From: Faeciplasma sp964650705
Lineage (GTDB): Bacteria; Bacillota; Clostridia; Oscillospirales; Ruminococcaceae
DNA: 64,000 nt
Assembly: GCA_964650705.1 (NCBI GenBank)
Contig: CAZYUJ010000006.1
Location: 1-64,000, forward strand
Direction: 5' to 3'
Within the stretch, counting starts at the first letter, position 1. Each line of letters begins with the position of its first letter. The notes below the pieces were generated by a model. That model did not search any database. It was not told where the DNA came from and saw only the letters and a program-made list of their open reading frames with translations. This document shows, in pieces, positions 7,003 through 16,511 of the stretch. Made by a program: the position numbers and the translations under genes.

Positions 7003-9327
7003 ATGCTATATCCCGCACGAGGAAAATCACCCTCGATCACATCCGTAACCCGTTTGGACAACTGCTTATACCTGAGGTCGGAGCTTGGCACTCACAGGAT
7101 CGCTCCCATAAGCGACAGCGCAATAAGAATAACTTTCACGCCCTATGAGGAGTTTTCGGTTGCCGAGAAGATCGGCGTCATCTTGAAAACACCTATATCC
7201 GATTGGACGCATGACGAGACTGATTGTTGTGTCACGTTAAAAACCGACAAGATAAGCTTGTTCATTAACAAGGCAACGTCCGCAATAAGCTATTATGATG
7301 CGTGCGGCAAGCTCTTGCTCAGCGAGCGCGAAAAGGAGCCTAAGATCACACAGGAATTCACAAAATACCGCCTCAAGAACATTGAGGTCGAAGAGATCAA
7401 CACCGCTGACGGCACCAAGAAGTCGGTCAAATCTGCCTCTCGTGAGGAGGATGGCAAGGCACTTCATTCGTGGGTCCACTTCGCTTGGCAAGATGATGAG
7501 GAGCTTTATGGCTTGGGTCAGCACGAAGAAGGCTTCGGAAGCCTTCGGGGACAGACGGTTTATGTCCATCAAGGAAACCGCAAGGTCGCAATTCCTTTTA
7601 TGGTTTCAACGCTGGGCTACGGCATCCTTATGGATACATATTCCCCGATGATCTTTTGCGACACTCCTCACGGCTCGTATATCTACAGCGAAGCTGTTGA
7701 CGAGATAGATTACTATTTTGTTTACGGCTCGGATATGAACGGCGCCGTCAAGGAATACCGAAAGCTTACCGGAAAGGCTTCAATGCTTCCGAAGTGGGCG
7801 TTCGGCTATGTTCAATCGAAGGAAAGATATGAAACTCAAGAAGAGATATTGTCTGCCGCCAAAGAATACCGTGAGCGTGGGATCGGTCTTGACTGTATCG
7901 TTCTCGACTGGATCTCTTGGGAGGGCAACAAGTGGGGACAAAAGAGCTTTGATAAGTCCCGTTTCCCCGATGCAACAAAAATGATCGACACACTTCACAA
8001 ACAGAATGTCAAGTTCATGATATCTGTTTGGCCGAGTATGTCCTCGGGCGGCGAGAACCGCGCTGAGTTCGATGAGGTTGGGCACATCCTTCCTGCTTGC
8101 GATTTCTATGATGTTTTTAACGCTGACGCAAGGAAGCTTTATTGGAAACAGGCAAGCGAGGGACTTTTCACTCACGGAGTTGACGCTTGGTGGACGGATA
8201 ACTGTGAGCCCTTTGCTCCCGAATGGGAAACTATATACCGTCCTGAGCCGAGCAAGCTTATAAATATGTACTTCGAGCAATCCTCGGCAAGAATGCCTGC
8301 TGAGATGACGAATGCCTATGCATTATATCACTGCATGGGAGTTTATGAAGGACAGAGAAGCGAGTGTGACACAAAGCGTGTTGTCAGCCTTGCCCGAAGC
8401 GGATACACAGGTCAGCAAAGATATGGAAGCATTTTGTGGTCGGGCGACATCGCAGCAACTTGGGACACTTTGCGCCGTCAGGTGGCTGCAGGGCTCGGCT
8501 TCAGCGCAAGCGGCTTGCCCTATTGGACGGTCGATATCGGCGCGTTCTTCATCAAAAACGGTCTGCATTGGTATTGGAAGGGCGATTATGACAACACGGT
8601 AAATGATCCCGATTACCGTGAATTGTTCCTTAGATGGTATCAGTGGGGAGCATTCCTTCCCGTGTTCCGCGGTCACGGAACCGATTGCAACCGTGAGCTT
8701 TGGAACTTCGGCGACAAGGGCGACCCCATCTATGATGCTTTGTGCAGGGCAAACAAGCTAAGATATGAGCTTATGCCCTATATCTATTCTCTTGCAGGAA
8801 GAGCTTGGTGCGACGATGAATCCATCATCAGATATCTCGCATTCGATTATCCGAGTGATAAAACAGCTTGCAGCATCACCGACCAGTACATGTTCGGTGA
8901 CAGCATTATGGTTTGCCCTATTGTTGAAAGCGATAAGAAAACCGGCTCAAAGAGAAAGATATATCTTCCCACAGGCGGCTGGTATGACATGAACAGCAAC
9001 AAGTATTATGAAGGCTCTAGCCGGATAGAGATAGACACGGTCTTGGATGAAATTCCTTTGTTTGTTAAGGCGGGCGCAGTTATCCCCCGTGCGGAGTATG
9101 CGCTTTCGACCGCCGAACAGTCGAAGGATCTGACCGTCTATGTATATGCAGGAGCTGACGGAAGCTTCAAGCTGTATGACGACTCAGGCGACGGATATGC
9201 TTACGAAAACGGAGAATATGAAACTTGTGAACTGATCTGGAACGACAGCGAAAAGACTCTTTCGTTCACAAACGAAGAGATGCTTAAGGGCAGAAACATA
9301 AAAATAAACGTAATAAACAACGGCTGA
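7003..9327 (+). CDS. GH31 glycoside hydrolase (alpha-xylosidase/alpha-glucosidase type)
   Basis: A 774-residue retaining alpha-glycosidase without a signal peptide, so probably acting on imported oligosaccharides. It has an N-terminal beta-sandwich (about 1-245), the TIM barrel from GFVQSKERY onwards, the LDWISW strand, the nucleophile Asp399 in WWTDNCEP, SGDIAATWD holding the acid/base region, and C-terminal beta domains ending near YDDSGDGYAYE. AGGAGG lies 8 bases before the ATG. In a region with GH29, GH2 and GH5 genes, removal of alpha-1,6-xylose from xyloglucan oligosaccharides is a reasonable guess; alpha-glucosidase activity is equally possible from sequence. Confidence 0.88.
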   Translation: MLYPARGKSPSITSVTRLDNCLYLRSELGTHRIAPISDSAIRITFTPYEEFSVAEKIGVILKTPISDWTHDETDCCVTLKTDKISLFINKATSAISYYDACGKLLLSEREKEPKITQEFTKYRLKNIEVEEINTADGTKKSVKSASREEDGKALHSWVHFAWQDDEELYGLGQHEEGFGSLRGQTVYVHQGNRKVAIPFMVSTLGYGILMDTYSPMIFCDTPHGSYIYSEAVDEIDYYFVYGSDMNGAVKEYRKLTGKASMLPKWAFGYVQSKERYETQEEILSAAKEYRERGIGLDCIVLDWISWEGNKWGQKSFDKSRFPDATKMIDTLHKQNVKFMISVWPSMSSGGENRAEFDEVGHILPACDFYDVFNADARKLYWKQASEGLFTHGVDAWWTDNCEPFAPEWETIYRPEPSKLINMYFEQSSARMPAEMTNAYALYHCMGVYEGQRSECDTKRVVSLARSGYTGQQRYGSILWSGDIAATWDTLRRQVAAGLGFSASGLPYWTVDIGAFFIKNGLHWYWKGDYDNTVNDPDYRELFLRWYQWGAFLPVFRGHGTDCNRELWNFGDKGDPIYDALCRANKLRYELMPYIYSLAGRAWCDDESIIRYLAFDYPSDKTACSITDQYMFGDSIMVCPIVESDKKTGSKRKIYLPTGGWYDMNSNKYYEGSSRIEIDTVLDEIPLFVKAGAVIPRAEYALSTAEQSKDLTVYVYAGADGSFKLYDDSGDGYAYENGEYETCELIWNDSEKTLSFTNEEMLKGRNIKINVINNG

Positions 9328-9337
9328 TAAGCTCTGA

Positions 9338-9371
9338 AATATCCGTCTGAAAAGCAGACGGATATTTTTTT
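9338..9371 (+). terminator. Intrinsic terminator after the first GH31 gene
   Basis: A 12-bp stem around AATATCCGTCTG and its complement with an AAAAG loop is followed by seven Ts. Confidence 0.88.
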
Positions 9372-9472
9372 GATTTTCCTCAAAAAGTATAGTAATTTTT
9401 GAAACATGATGATATAATTAAATCATATTCCGAAATGCAGCTTTTGAATGAATAGAAAAGAGGGCTAAAGAT

Positions 9473-11869
9473 ATGCTGCCTAACTATTTGAAATTTAAGA
9501 CCGGATCTGCTTCTCCTTACAAAGAGCAGACAGTTACAATCGGTGACATCAGATTCACAGTTATCACCGACAGGCTTATAAGAATCGAGCAGGGTACATT
9601 TATTGATAACGCTACCCAGACCGTTATCAACAGACGATTCGCATCTCCTGAATTTGAACAGTGCGAGTGCGACGGTAAGCTTATCATTAAAACAGCTTGG
9701 TTAGAGCTTTCATATGTATTGGGCGAAAAGCTTTCAAGCGAGAGCCTAACGATAAAGTCGCTTGCTAAGCCTGCATTTATATGGAACTTTGGCGACAAAC
9801 CCTTGCAGAACCTCGGCGGAACGGTCGAGACTTTGGATCAAATAAACGGTGCCTGCCCTATTCACGACGGAATTTGCTCTGTTGACGGTTATGCAGTCAT
9901 GGATGACTGCCGCACAGCCCTCTTTGACGAGGAGGGCTGGTTTATCAGACGCCCCGATGGCTTTACCGATATCTATTTCTTTGGTTATGGACACGATTAT
10001 GTCAACTGCATCAAGGATTACTATCGCTTAACGGGTGCTCCGAAAATGATGCCGAAGTTTGTTTTCGGCAACTGGTGGAGCAGATATCATAAATATACCG
10101 ATGTTGAATATTTGGACCTTATGGATAAGTTTGCCGAACATGATGTTCCGTTGTCGGTGGGCATCGTTGATATGGATTGGCACTTGACAGACGGCGACGG
10201 CAGAGAATATTGGACAACCGGCTGGACGGGATATACTTGGAACGAAAAATACTTCCCCGACTATAAAGACTTTATCGGCAAGCTCCATGACAGAGGACTT
10301 AAGACCGCGCTCAATCTTCATCCTGCCTTGGGTGTAAGACATCACGAGGTTCAATATGAAAAAATGTGCAAGGCGATGGGGATCGACCCCGAAACCAAAG
10401 CCCCTGTCAGCTTTGATTGCTTGAATCCCGAGTTTTTAAAAGCCTATTTTGAGATTTTGCACTTCCCTTATGAGGATGACGGCGTTGATTTCTGGTGGCT
10501 CGATTGGCAGCAGGGAACCGATTACGGCTGGGTTCACAAAAACGGCGGCAAAGTCAGCGAGCTTGAGAGCATCACTCCCTTGTGGATGCTCAACCATATG
10601 CACTATTTAGCCTCCGAGCGTGATAACAAGCGCGGCTTCATCTTCTCTCGCTTTGCAGGCTTCGGTTCACAAAGATATCCTTTAGGCTTCTCGGGTGACA
10701 GCGTCACAACTTGGGACAGCCTTGACTTCCAGCCTTATTTTACGGCAACTGCTTCAAACATCGGATATTCGTGGTGGAGCCATGATATCGGCGGACATAT
10801 GGGCGGCCACCGTGATGATGAGATGATTGCCCGTTGGATACAGTTCGGCGTTTTCAGCCCGATCTTCAGATTGCATTCAACTCAGTCGATCTTTGCTTCT
10901 CGTGAGCCTTGGTGCTATAATAAGCGCGCAGAGCTTGTCATGTGCGACTTTATGCGCCTTAGACACAAGCTCTTCCCCTATATCTATACAATGAGCGAAA
11001 GAAATGCAAATGATCTTGTTCCGTTGATGCAGCCGATGTATCATCTCTATCCCGAAGAGAAGGCGGCATATAACCACAAAAACGAATACTTCTTCGGAAG
11101 CGAGCTTTTGGTTTGCCCGATCACATCACCTGCCGATAAGGTCTCAGACCTCGGCAATGCGGATGTTTGGCTGCCCGACGGCTTGTGGACAGATTTCTTT
11201 ACAGGATATGTTTATAAGGGCGGACGCGAGCTTGAAGCATACCGCCCGCTTGAAACAATGCCGCTGTTTATTAAAGCAGGCGGAATCGTTCCCATGCAGG
11301 CTCACAATCAAAAAGATAACAGTCTGGGCAATGCCGAAGCTCTTGAAATAATCATAGCTCCCGGCGCAAACGGAAGCTTTACTCTTTATGAGGACGACGG
11401 CGAAAGCCTTGAATACACCTGCGGTCACTTTGCAAAAACAAAGCTCACGCTTGATTGGACAGATAATAAAGCGACCTTCACTATCCGCCCGACCGAGGGC
11501 GACTTGAGTCTTGTCCCCGAAAAGCGAAATTACAAGCTTGTTTTCAGAGGATTCAAGAAGTGCGGCGGTCACTCATATTGCTCTGATACCAACTCTGTCA
11601 TTGTCGAACTTGACTCGGTTGGATCGGCAAACGGCGCAAGCATAACTCTTGAGAACTGCTCGGGACTTGTCCACGATAATTCCGATTGCAGAGCAAGGAT
11701 CGTTGATATCTTGACTCGCGCTCAGTGCGAGGTTGAAATCAAGGACAAGATAATGTCAGACTTTGAAAAGTATATGAGCGGCGACTGGATAGGCGCAAGC
11801 GAAAAACAGGGCGATGAGGGCAATCGCTTGAAATCAGCGTTGTATGAGCTTGCTTCGCAGAACAGATAG
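9473..11869 (+). CDS. GH31 glycoside hydrolase (second, distant paralogue)
   Basis: A 798-residue GH31 enzyme without an export signal. The barrel begins near FVFGNWWSRY, IVDMDWHLTD is the first catalytic strand, the nucleophile is Asp344 in FWWLDWQQG, and GFSGDSVTTWDSL carries the acid/base region. These signatures differ from those of the neighbour at 7003, so this is another subfamily rather than a recent duplication. The WLDWQQG form is usual in alpha-glucosidase-type branches. A TATAAT at 9413-9418 lies upstream, but no good -35 box was found. The last 100 or so residues extend past the usual GH31 C-terminal domain and are not assigned. Confidence 0.87.
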   Translation: MLPNYLKFKTGSASPYKEQTVTIGDIRFTVITDRLIRIEQGTFIDNATQTVINRRFASPEFEQCECDGKLIIKTAWLELSYVLGEKLSSESLTIKSLAKPAFIWNFGDKPLQNLGGTVETLDQINGACPIHDGICSVDGYAVMDDCRTALFDEEGWFIRRPDGFTDIYFFGYGHDYVNCIKDYYRLTGAPKMMPKFVFGNWWSRYHKYTDVEYLDLMDKFAEHDVPLSVGIVDMDWHLTDGDGREYWTTGWTGYTWNEKYFPDYKDFIGKLHDRGLKTALNLHPALGVRHHEVQYEKMCKAMGIDPETKAPVSFDCLNPEFLKAYFEILHFPYEDDGVDFWWLDWQQGTDYGWVHKNGGKVSELESITPLWMLNHMHYLASERDNKRGFIFSRFAGFGSQRYPLGFSGDSVTTWDSLDFQPYFTATASNIGYSWWSHDIGGHMGGHRDDEMIARWIQFGVFSPIFRLHSTQSIFASREPWCYNKRAELVMCDFMRLRHKLFPYIYTMSERNANDLVPLMQPMYHLYPEEKAAYNHKNEYFFGSELLVCPITSPADKVSDLGNADVWLPDGLWTDFFTGYVYKGGRELEAYRPLETMPLFIKAGGIVPMQAHNQKDNSLGNAEALEIIIAPGANGSFTLYEDDGESLEYTCGHFAKTKLTLDWTDNKATFTIRPTEGDLSLVPEKRNYKLVFRGFKKCGGHSYCSDTNSVIVELDSVGSANGASITLENCSGLVHDNSDCRARIVDILTRAQCEVEIKDKIMSDFEKYMSGDWIGASEKQGDEGNRLKSALYELASQNR

Positions 11870-11876
11870 CTATCAA

Positions 11877-11904
11877 AGATCCCTGCCTTTTTTGGCGGGG
11901 ATCT
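11877..11904. terminator. Stem-loop between the second GH31 and GH29 genes (weak terminator)
   Basis: An 11-bp stem (AGATCCCTGCC with GGCGGGGATCT, one wobble) closes a T6 loop. No T-run follows on either strand, so termination is uncertain; it may protect the upstream mRNA 3' end. Confidence 0.4.
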
Positions 11905-11929
11905 GCTTTGAAAAGAGCACTCCGCGCTA

Positions 11930-11958
11930 TTTACGTCGGCTGTCGCAGTTGTTATAAT
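11930..11958 (+). promoter_or_regulatory. Promoter of the GH29-GH2 operon
   Basis: TTTACG (11930-11935), 17-base spacer, TATAAT (11953-11958), 36 bases before the start at 11994. Confidence 0.65.
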
Positions 11959-11993
11959 CTAAGTGAAGCGATAACATCGAAAGGATCTTGACT

Positions 11994-13400
11994 ATGACAC
12001 TTAACGAGCGACTTATAGGCGTTGTCCCCTCTGAAAGACAGGTGCGGTTCCAAGAGACCGAGTTCTATGCTTTCGTTCATTTCACTGTCAACACCTTCAC
12101 AGGAAACGAGTGGGGAGACGGAAGCGAGGACGAAGCCATCTTCAACCCCGTTTTGTTCGATGCTGACCAATGGGTGAATGCCATTAAAAGCGCAGGGATG
12201 CGCGGACTCATCCTGACCTGTAAGCATCACGACGGTTTTTGCCTTTGGCACAGCAAAACGACTGCTCACACAGTTGAACACAGCCCCTTTAAGCGAGATA
12301 TCGTCAAAGAAACCGCCAAGGCTTGCGAAAAAGGCGGAATCAAATTCGGCGTTTATCTTTCTCCTTGGGACAGAAACGCAAGTGTATACGGTCAGGGAAA
12401 AGCATATGACGATTTCTTCATCAGTCAGCTCACCGAGCTTTTGACAAACTATGGCGATGTCTTCAGCGTTTGGTTCGACGGTGCTTGCGGCGAAGGCCCG
12501 AACGGCAAAAAACAGTATTACGATTGGGACAGATATTATGCTGTCATCCGTGAGCTTCAGCCAAACGCCTGCATAAATGTTTGCGGCCCCGATATAAGAT
12601 GGTGCGGAAATGAAGCAGGCTACACACGCGAATCTGAATGGAGCGTTGTTCCTTTAAGAACAAGAGATACAGAGAAAATATCCGAAAACAGCCAGCACGA
12701 GGACAACGAAGAATTCCGAACACGAAAGATCCACGCATGGGACTCAGACCTCGGAAGCCGAGAGATATTAAAGGATGAGCCCGACCTTGTCTGGTATCCC
12801 GCCGAGGTGAACACCTCTATCCGCCCGGGCTGGTTCTATCACGGCGACGAGGACGACAAGGTCAAATCTTTGGAACACCTGGTGCATGTATATAACAATT
12901 CGGTTGGCGGAAACGCAACCTTCCTCTTGAACATTCCGCCGATGCCGACGGGACTTTTCCACCGAAACGACGTTGAGCGTCTTCGGGAGCTTGGCGATTA
13001 TCTGCGTCAAGCATATAAAAACAATATTGCGCTTTGTGCAAAATTTTCTTCAACAGGCGAGCGTGACGGTCACACCTTGAAGGACGCTCTTGCCGACGGC
13101 TATGATAAGTATTATCTTGCCGACAGCGAGACCCCGAGTCTGACCTTCAAGTGGGACACTTCTAAAAATATCAAGCATATCGTTATCAAAGAGAACATCA
13201 CTCTGAGCCAGCGGGTTGAGAAGTTTGTTGTTGAAGCCGTTGTTGACAACGAGCCAAAAGCCGTATATTCCGGAACTGTTATCGGCCACAAAAAGATAAT
13301 CGCACTTGACGGCGTTAATACAGATACTCTAAAGATAACATTCACACAGACAAGAGCCGATCCCGCGATCTCATTCATTGGAATTTATGCAGATGAATAA
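11994..13400 (+). CDS. GH29 alpha-L-fucosidase family enzyme
   Basis: A 468-residue retaining exo-glycosidase, apparently cytoplasmic. Typical GH29 signatures are FVHFTVNTFTG near the N-terminus, LTCKHHDGFCLW in the barrel and the nucleophile Asp162 in VWFDGACGEG, with a short C-terminal beta-domain. A TTG at 11988 could start the frame, but GAAAGGA touches it and lies 8 bases from the ATG at 11994. It is translationally linked to the GH2 gene 12 bases downstream. GH29 enzymes release L-fucose and some release L-galactose; the neighbouring L-galactonate-type operon makes the second worth considering. Confidence 0.88.
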   Translation: MTLNERLIGVVPSERQVRFQETEFYAFVHFTVNTFTGNEWGDGSEDEAIFNPVLFDADQWVNAIKSAGMRGLILTCKHHDGFCLWHSKTTAHTVEHSPFKRDIVKETAKACEKGGIKFGVYLSPWDRNASVYGQGKAYDDFFISQLTELLTNYGDVFSVWFDGACGEGPNGKKQYYDWDRYYAVIRELQPNACINVCGPDIRWCGNEAGYTRESEWSVVPLRTRDTEKISENSQHEDNEEFRTRKIHAWDSDLGSREILKDEPDLVWYPAEVNTSIRPGWFYHGDEDDKVKSLEHLVHVYNNSVGGNATFLLNIPPMPTGLFHRNDVERLRELGDYLRQAYKNNIALCAKFSSTGERDGHTLKDALADGYDKYYLADSETPSLTFKWDTSKNIKHIVIKENITLSQRVEKFVVEAVVDNEPKAVYSGTVIGHKKIIALDGVNTDTLKITFTQTRADPAISFIGIYADE

Positions 13401-13412
13401 AGGAGGAACACT

Positions 13413-16400
13413 ATGAACATCAAGGATATTTCAAGACCCGACTCAGCAAAGAGCAAAATGATCTATCACGAGGATCCACAGAGCCTTCACATCGGAACGC
13501 TTCCGCCTCATTGCTATTTGATGCCCTTTGCGCCCGATGCCGATCCCTTTGCTTCGCCCTATGGATCCTCAAGGATGGAGCTGTTAAACGGTGACTGGGG
13601 ATTTAAGTATTATGAGAGCATCATTGATTTAGAGGACGATTTTGTCGATATCGCCCCGAACGCGACCATTGACGTTCCCTCAAACTGGCAGCTTCACGGA
13701 TATGACAAGCCTCAGTACACAAACGTCGTATATCCGATTCCCTTTGATCCGCCCTTTGTTCCCGACGATATCCCTTTGGGTGTATACACCAAAACCTATA
13801 ATTACATTCCCGACGGTTTGGACAGGATCTTGGTGTTCGAGGGCGTTGACAGTTGTATCTATCTTTACATAAACGGCAGATTTGCGGGCTATAGCCAGGT
13901 CTCTCACTCCACCTCGGAGTTTGATATCACCCCCTATCTTTCTGAGGGGGAAAACACCCTTAAGGTCGCAGTTTTGAAGTGGTGCGACGGTACATACCTT
14001 GAGGACCAGGATAAATTCAGACTTTCGGGCATTTTCAGAGACGTTTACGTTCTTTCCCGCCCCGAGAAGAGAATCAACGACTATCATATCACTCCGGACT
14101 TGAACGATGACCTCACAAAGGGCACCCTCACTGTCGAGGTTTGGGGCGATGATGCAAGTGTTTGCCTTGTGTCTGATTGCGGCAAAGTCTTGTTCGAGGG
14201 CGAGGTCAGCGACGGCATACCGTTGGTCATTGATGTCGAGAACCCTGACTTATGGTCGGCAGAGGAGCCTATTCTCTATCGACTCACTCTTTTGACCGAT
14301 ACCGAGCTTTTCGGTGAGGAGGTCGGCTTCAGAAAGATCTTTGTCAAGGACGGCGTTGCGATCTTTAACGGCAAGCCCTTGAAGATAAACGGCGTTAACC
14401 GTCACGACAGCTATTTCGACACAGGATACTACTGCACATATGAGCAGATGCTTGCCGATGCTGTTTTGATGAAACAGCATAATGTCAATGCCGTAAGAAC
14501 CTCGCATTATCCTAATTCTCCTCATTTCGCAAAGATCTGCGATAAGATAGGTCTTTATGTTATCGAAGAGGCTGACTATGAAGCACACGGCTGCGCCGAC
14601 GCTTTCCAAAACTTCTCTTGGAACAAGCCCGAAGGCTACGGCGGAATTGCACTTATCGCAATCGATGAACGCTTTGAAAAGGCTATAGTTGACAGAGCCG
14701 AGCGTATGACAGCCCGTGACTATAACAGAACGAGCGTTATCATGTGGAGCTTGGGTAACGAAGGCGGTTGGGGCAGCAACCTCTTGGAAGCAGGCAAGTT
14801 TGTCAAGAGATATGATTCTTCCCGTCTTTTGCACTATGAAAGCACACACCGTCTCGACGACACACCCACAGACATTCTGGACGTTGTATCGGTAATGTAT
14901 CCTTGGCCCGGCTCGTTCGAAGGCTTCCTGGAAAACGAGAATGAAAAGCGCCCATATTTCCTTTGTGAATATTCACACGCAATGGGCAACGGCCCCGGCG
15001 ACCTTGAATATTATCACGAACAGTTCTATTCAAACGATCGCTTCCTCGGCGGATGCATTTGGGAATGGAGCGATCATTCCTGCTCCTTGGGCAAGACAGA
15101 GGACGGCCGTGACAAGTGCGGCTACGGCGGAGACTTTAACGAGCGTCACAACGACGGAAACTTCTGTGTTGACGGTCTTATCTATCCCGACAGAACTCCT
15201 CACACGGGACTTATGGAAGCTAAACAGGTTTATAGACCCATAAGAGCATATAAGGGCGAGGATTCGGGCGATTTCAGATTCGAGAGCATTCTTTTGTTCG
15301 CAGACCCTTGTGACTATATGGAATGTAAATATGAGATGACCGAAAACGGAATCGTCACGAAAACGGGTGAGTGCGAGCTTAAGTTCGATAACAGAACGGC
15401 TTTTGCTCATATTTCGGATGCCGAAAGGCTTTCGGGCGATATGGCAATAAGATTTATCTTTATTGCCAAGAAAGATACTCCTTGGTGCGAAAAGGGATTT
15501 ATCGTTTGTTTCGACCAGCTCATTTTGTCGGATGAAAATAAGTTCTTGAGCATCGCTGAATCGGATAATGTTATCAATGTCTGTAACGAAGCGCTCACAT
15601 ATACTGTTTCCACCGGTGACACCGCCGTTGTCATCAGCAAGCGCACAGCTCAGATCATAAGGATCACCAAAAACGGCACCGACCTCATCGAAAAGCCGAT
15701 CTCGTTCAACTTCTTCCGTGCTCCGACGGATAACGACAACTCCAGAGGAGATTGGTATCGCGCACACCTTAATGATTATGACATCAAGGTATATGGTGTC
15801 GGTATTGAAGAGACTGCTGACTCTGTCAAGGTCACGGCTTCGCTTTCCTTCGGCTGGAACATTCACCAGCCTTTCGCCAAGGGAACGGCTGTATATACTG
15901 TTTACAGAAGCGGTCAGGTCGGGATCAAGTGTGACGTCGAGCTCAGCGAAAAGGTCAAAATGCTTCCGAGATTCGGCATCAGAATGTTCATGCCCGCTCG
16001 GTTTAAGGACGTTTCATATTATGGCTACGGCCCTGTTGAAAGCTATTGCGACAAGCACAATGCGAGCTGGCTTGCACGCCACTCGGCAGATATTAACGAT
16101 ATGCACGAGGACTATGTTAAGCCACAGGAAAACTCCTCTCACTTTGATTGCCGCGAAGCAAGCGTTTCAAACGGAACTGTCAGCGTGACAGCTACCGCTC
16201 CTAAAAACTTCTCGTTCAATGCATCCCGCTACACCCAGGAGGAGCTTTGCTCAAAGCGCCATAACTTCGAGCTTGAAAAGAGCCCTTACAGCGTTATCTG
16301 CCTTGACTCCGGAATGGCAGGCGTTGGCTCAAACTCATGCGGACCTGTTTTGCCCGAAAGGTTCAGACTCCAGCAACCCAATCAAAGTCTTGAATTTGTT

Positions 16401-16415
16401 CTAAGCTTTGAATAA
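13413..16415 (+). CDS. GH2 beta-galactosidase, LacZ type
   Basis: A 1000-residue cytoplasmic enzyme, close to E. coli LacZ in length. The order is sugar-binding jelly roll (about 30-215), immunoglobulin-like domain (about 215-310), TIM barrel (about 311-600), linker domain and the large beta-sandwich ending at residue 1000. The acid/base is Glu450 in WSLGNEGG and the nucleophile Glu519 in LCEYSHAMGNG; the FRAPTDNDN motif opens the C-terminal domain. AAGGAGG precedes the ATG. With the GH29 gene just upstream, it could strip the fucosyl- or L-galactosyl-galactose side chains of xyloglucan. No odd features were seen. Confidence 0.93.
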   Translation: MNIKDISRPDSAKSKMIYHEDPQSLHIGTLPPHCYLMPFAPDADPFASPYGSSRMELLNGDWGFKYYESIIDLEDDFVDIAPNATIDVPSNWQLHGYDKPQYTNVVYPIPFDPPFVPDDIPLGVYTKTYNYIPDGLDRILVFEGVDSCIYLYINGRFAGYSQVSHSTSEFDITPYLSEGENTLKVAVLKWCDGTYLEDQDKFRLSGIFRDVYVLSRPEKRINDYHITPDLNDDLTKGTLTVEVWGDDASVCLVSDCGKVLFEGEVSDGIPLVIDVENPDLWSAEEPILYRLTLLTDTELFGEEVGFRKIFVKDGVAIFNGKPLKINGVNRHDSYFDTGYYCTYEQMLADAVLMKQHNVNAVRTSHYPNSPHFAKICDKIGLYVIEEADYEAHGCADAFQNFSWNKPEGYGGIALIAIDERFEKAIVDRAERMTARDYNRTSVIMWSLGNEGGWGSNLLEAGKFVKRYDSSRLLHYESTHRLDDTPTDILDVVSVMYPWPGSFEGFLENENEKRPYFLCEYSHAMGNGPGDLEYYHEQFYSNDRFLGGCIWEWSDHSCSLGKTEDGRDKCGYGGDFNERHNDGNFCVDGLIYPDRTPHTGLMEAKQVYRPIRAYKGEDSGDFRFESILLFADPCDYMECKYEMTENGIVTKTGECELKFDNRTAFAHISDAERLSGDMAIRFIFIAKKDTPWCEKGFIVCFDQLILSDENKFLSIAESDNVINVCNEALTYTVSTGDTAVVISKRTAQIIRITKNGTDLIEKPISFNFFRAPTDNDNSRGDWYRAHLNDYDIKVYGVGIEETADSVKVTASLSFGWNIHQPFAKGTAVYTVYRSGQVGIKCDVELSEKVKMLPRFGIRMFMPARFKDVSYYGYGPVESYCDKHNASWLARHSADINDMHEDYVKPQENSSHFDCREASVSNGTVSVTATAPKNFSFNASRYTQEELCSKRHNFELEKSPYSVICLDSGMAGVGSNSCGPVLPERFRLQQPNQSLEFVLSFE

Positions 16416-16421
16416 AAAATC

Positions 16422-16451
16422 TTCCCGCTGCTAAACACAGCGGGAATTTTA
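16422..16451 (+). terminator. Intrinsic terminator after the GH2 gene
   Basis: A 9-bp perfect stem (TTCCCGCTG with CAGCGGGAA), loop CTAAACA, followed by TTTTA. Confidence 0.85.
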
Positions 16452-16452
16452 C

Positions 16453-16481
16453 TTGCAATATCCTCATAAGCGTGATATAAT
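16453..16481 (+). promoter_or_regulatory. Promoter of the aldo/keto reductase gene
   Basis: TTGCAA (16453-16458), 17-base spacer, TATAAT (16476-16481). It starts two bases after the previous terminator. Confidence 0.75.
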
Positions 16482-16511
16482 TATTTGAAACCTAATCAAG
16501 GAGGGCTTAAA

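Noticed and set aside
9390..9418. Promoter for the second GH31 gene
   Set aside because: TATAAT at 9413-9418 is good, but the base string 17 bases upstream (TAGTAA) is not a credible -35 box, and TTGAAA is only 7 bases away.
15030..15866. 278-codon minus-strand ORF inside the GH2 gene
   Set aside because: Shadow of the beta-galactosidase coding frame, whose catalytic motifs lie on the plus strand.
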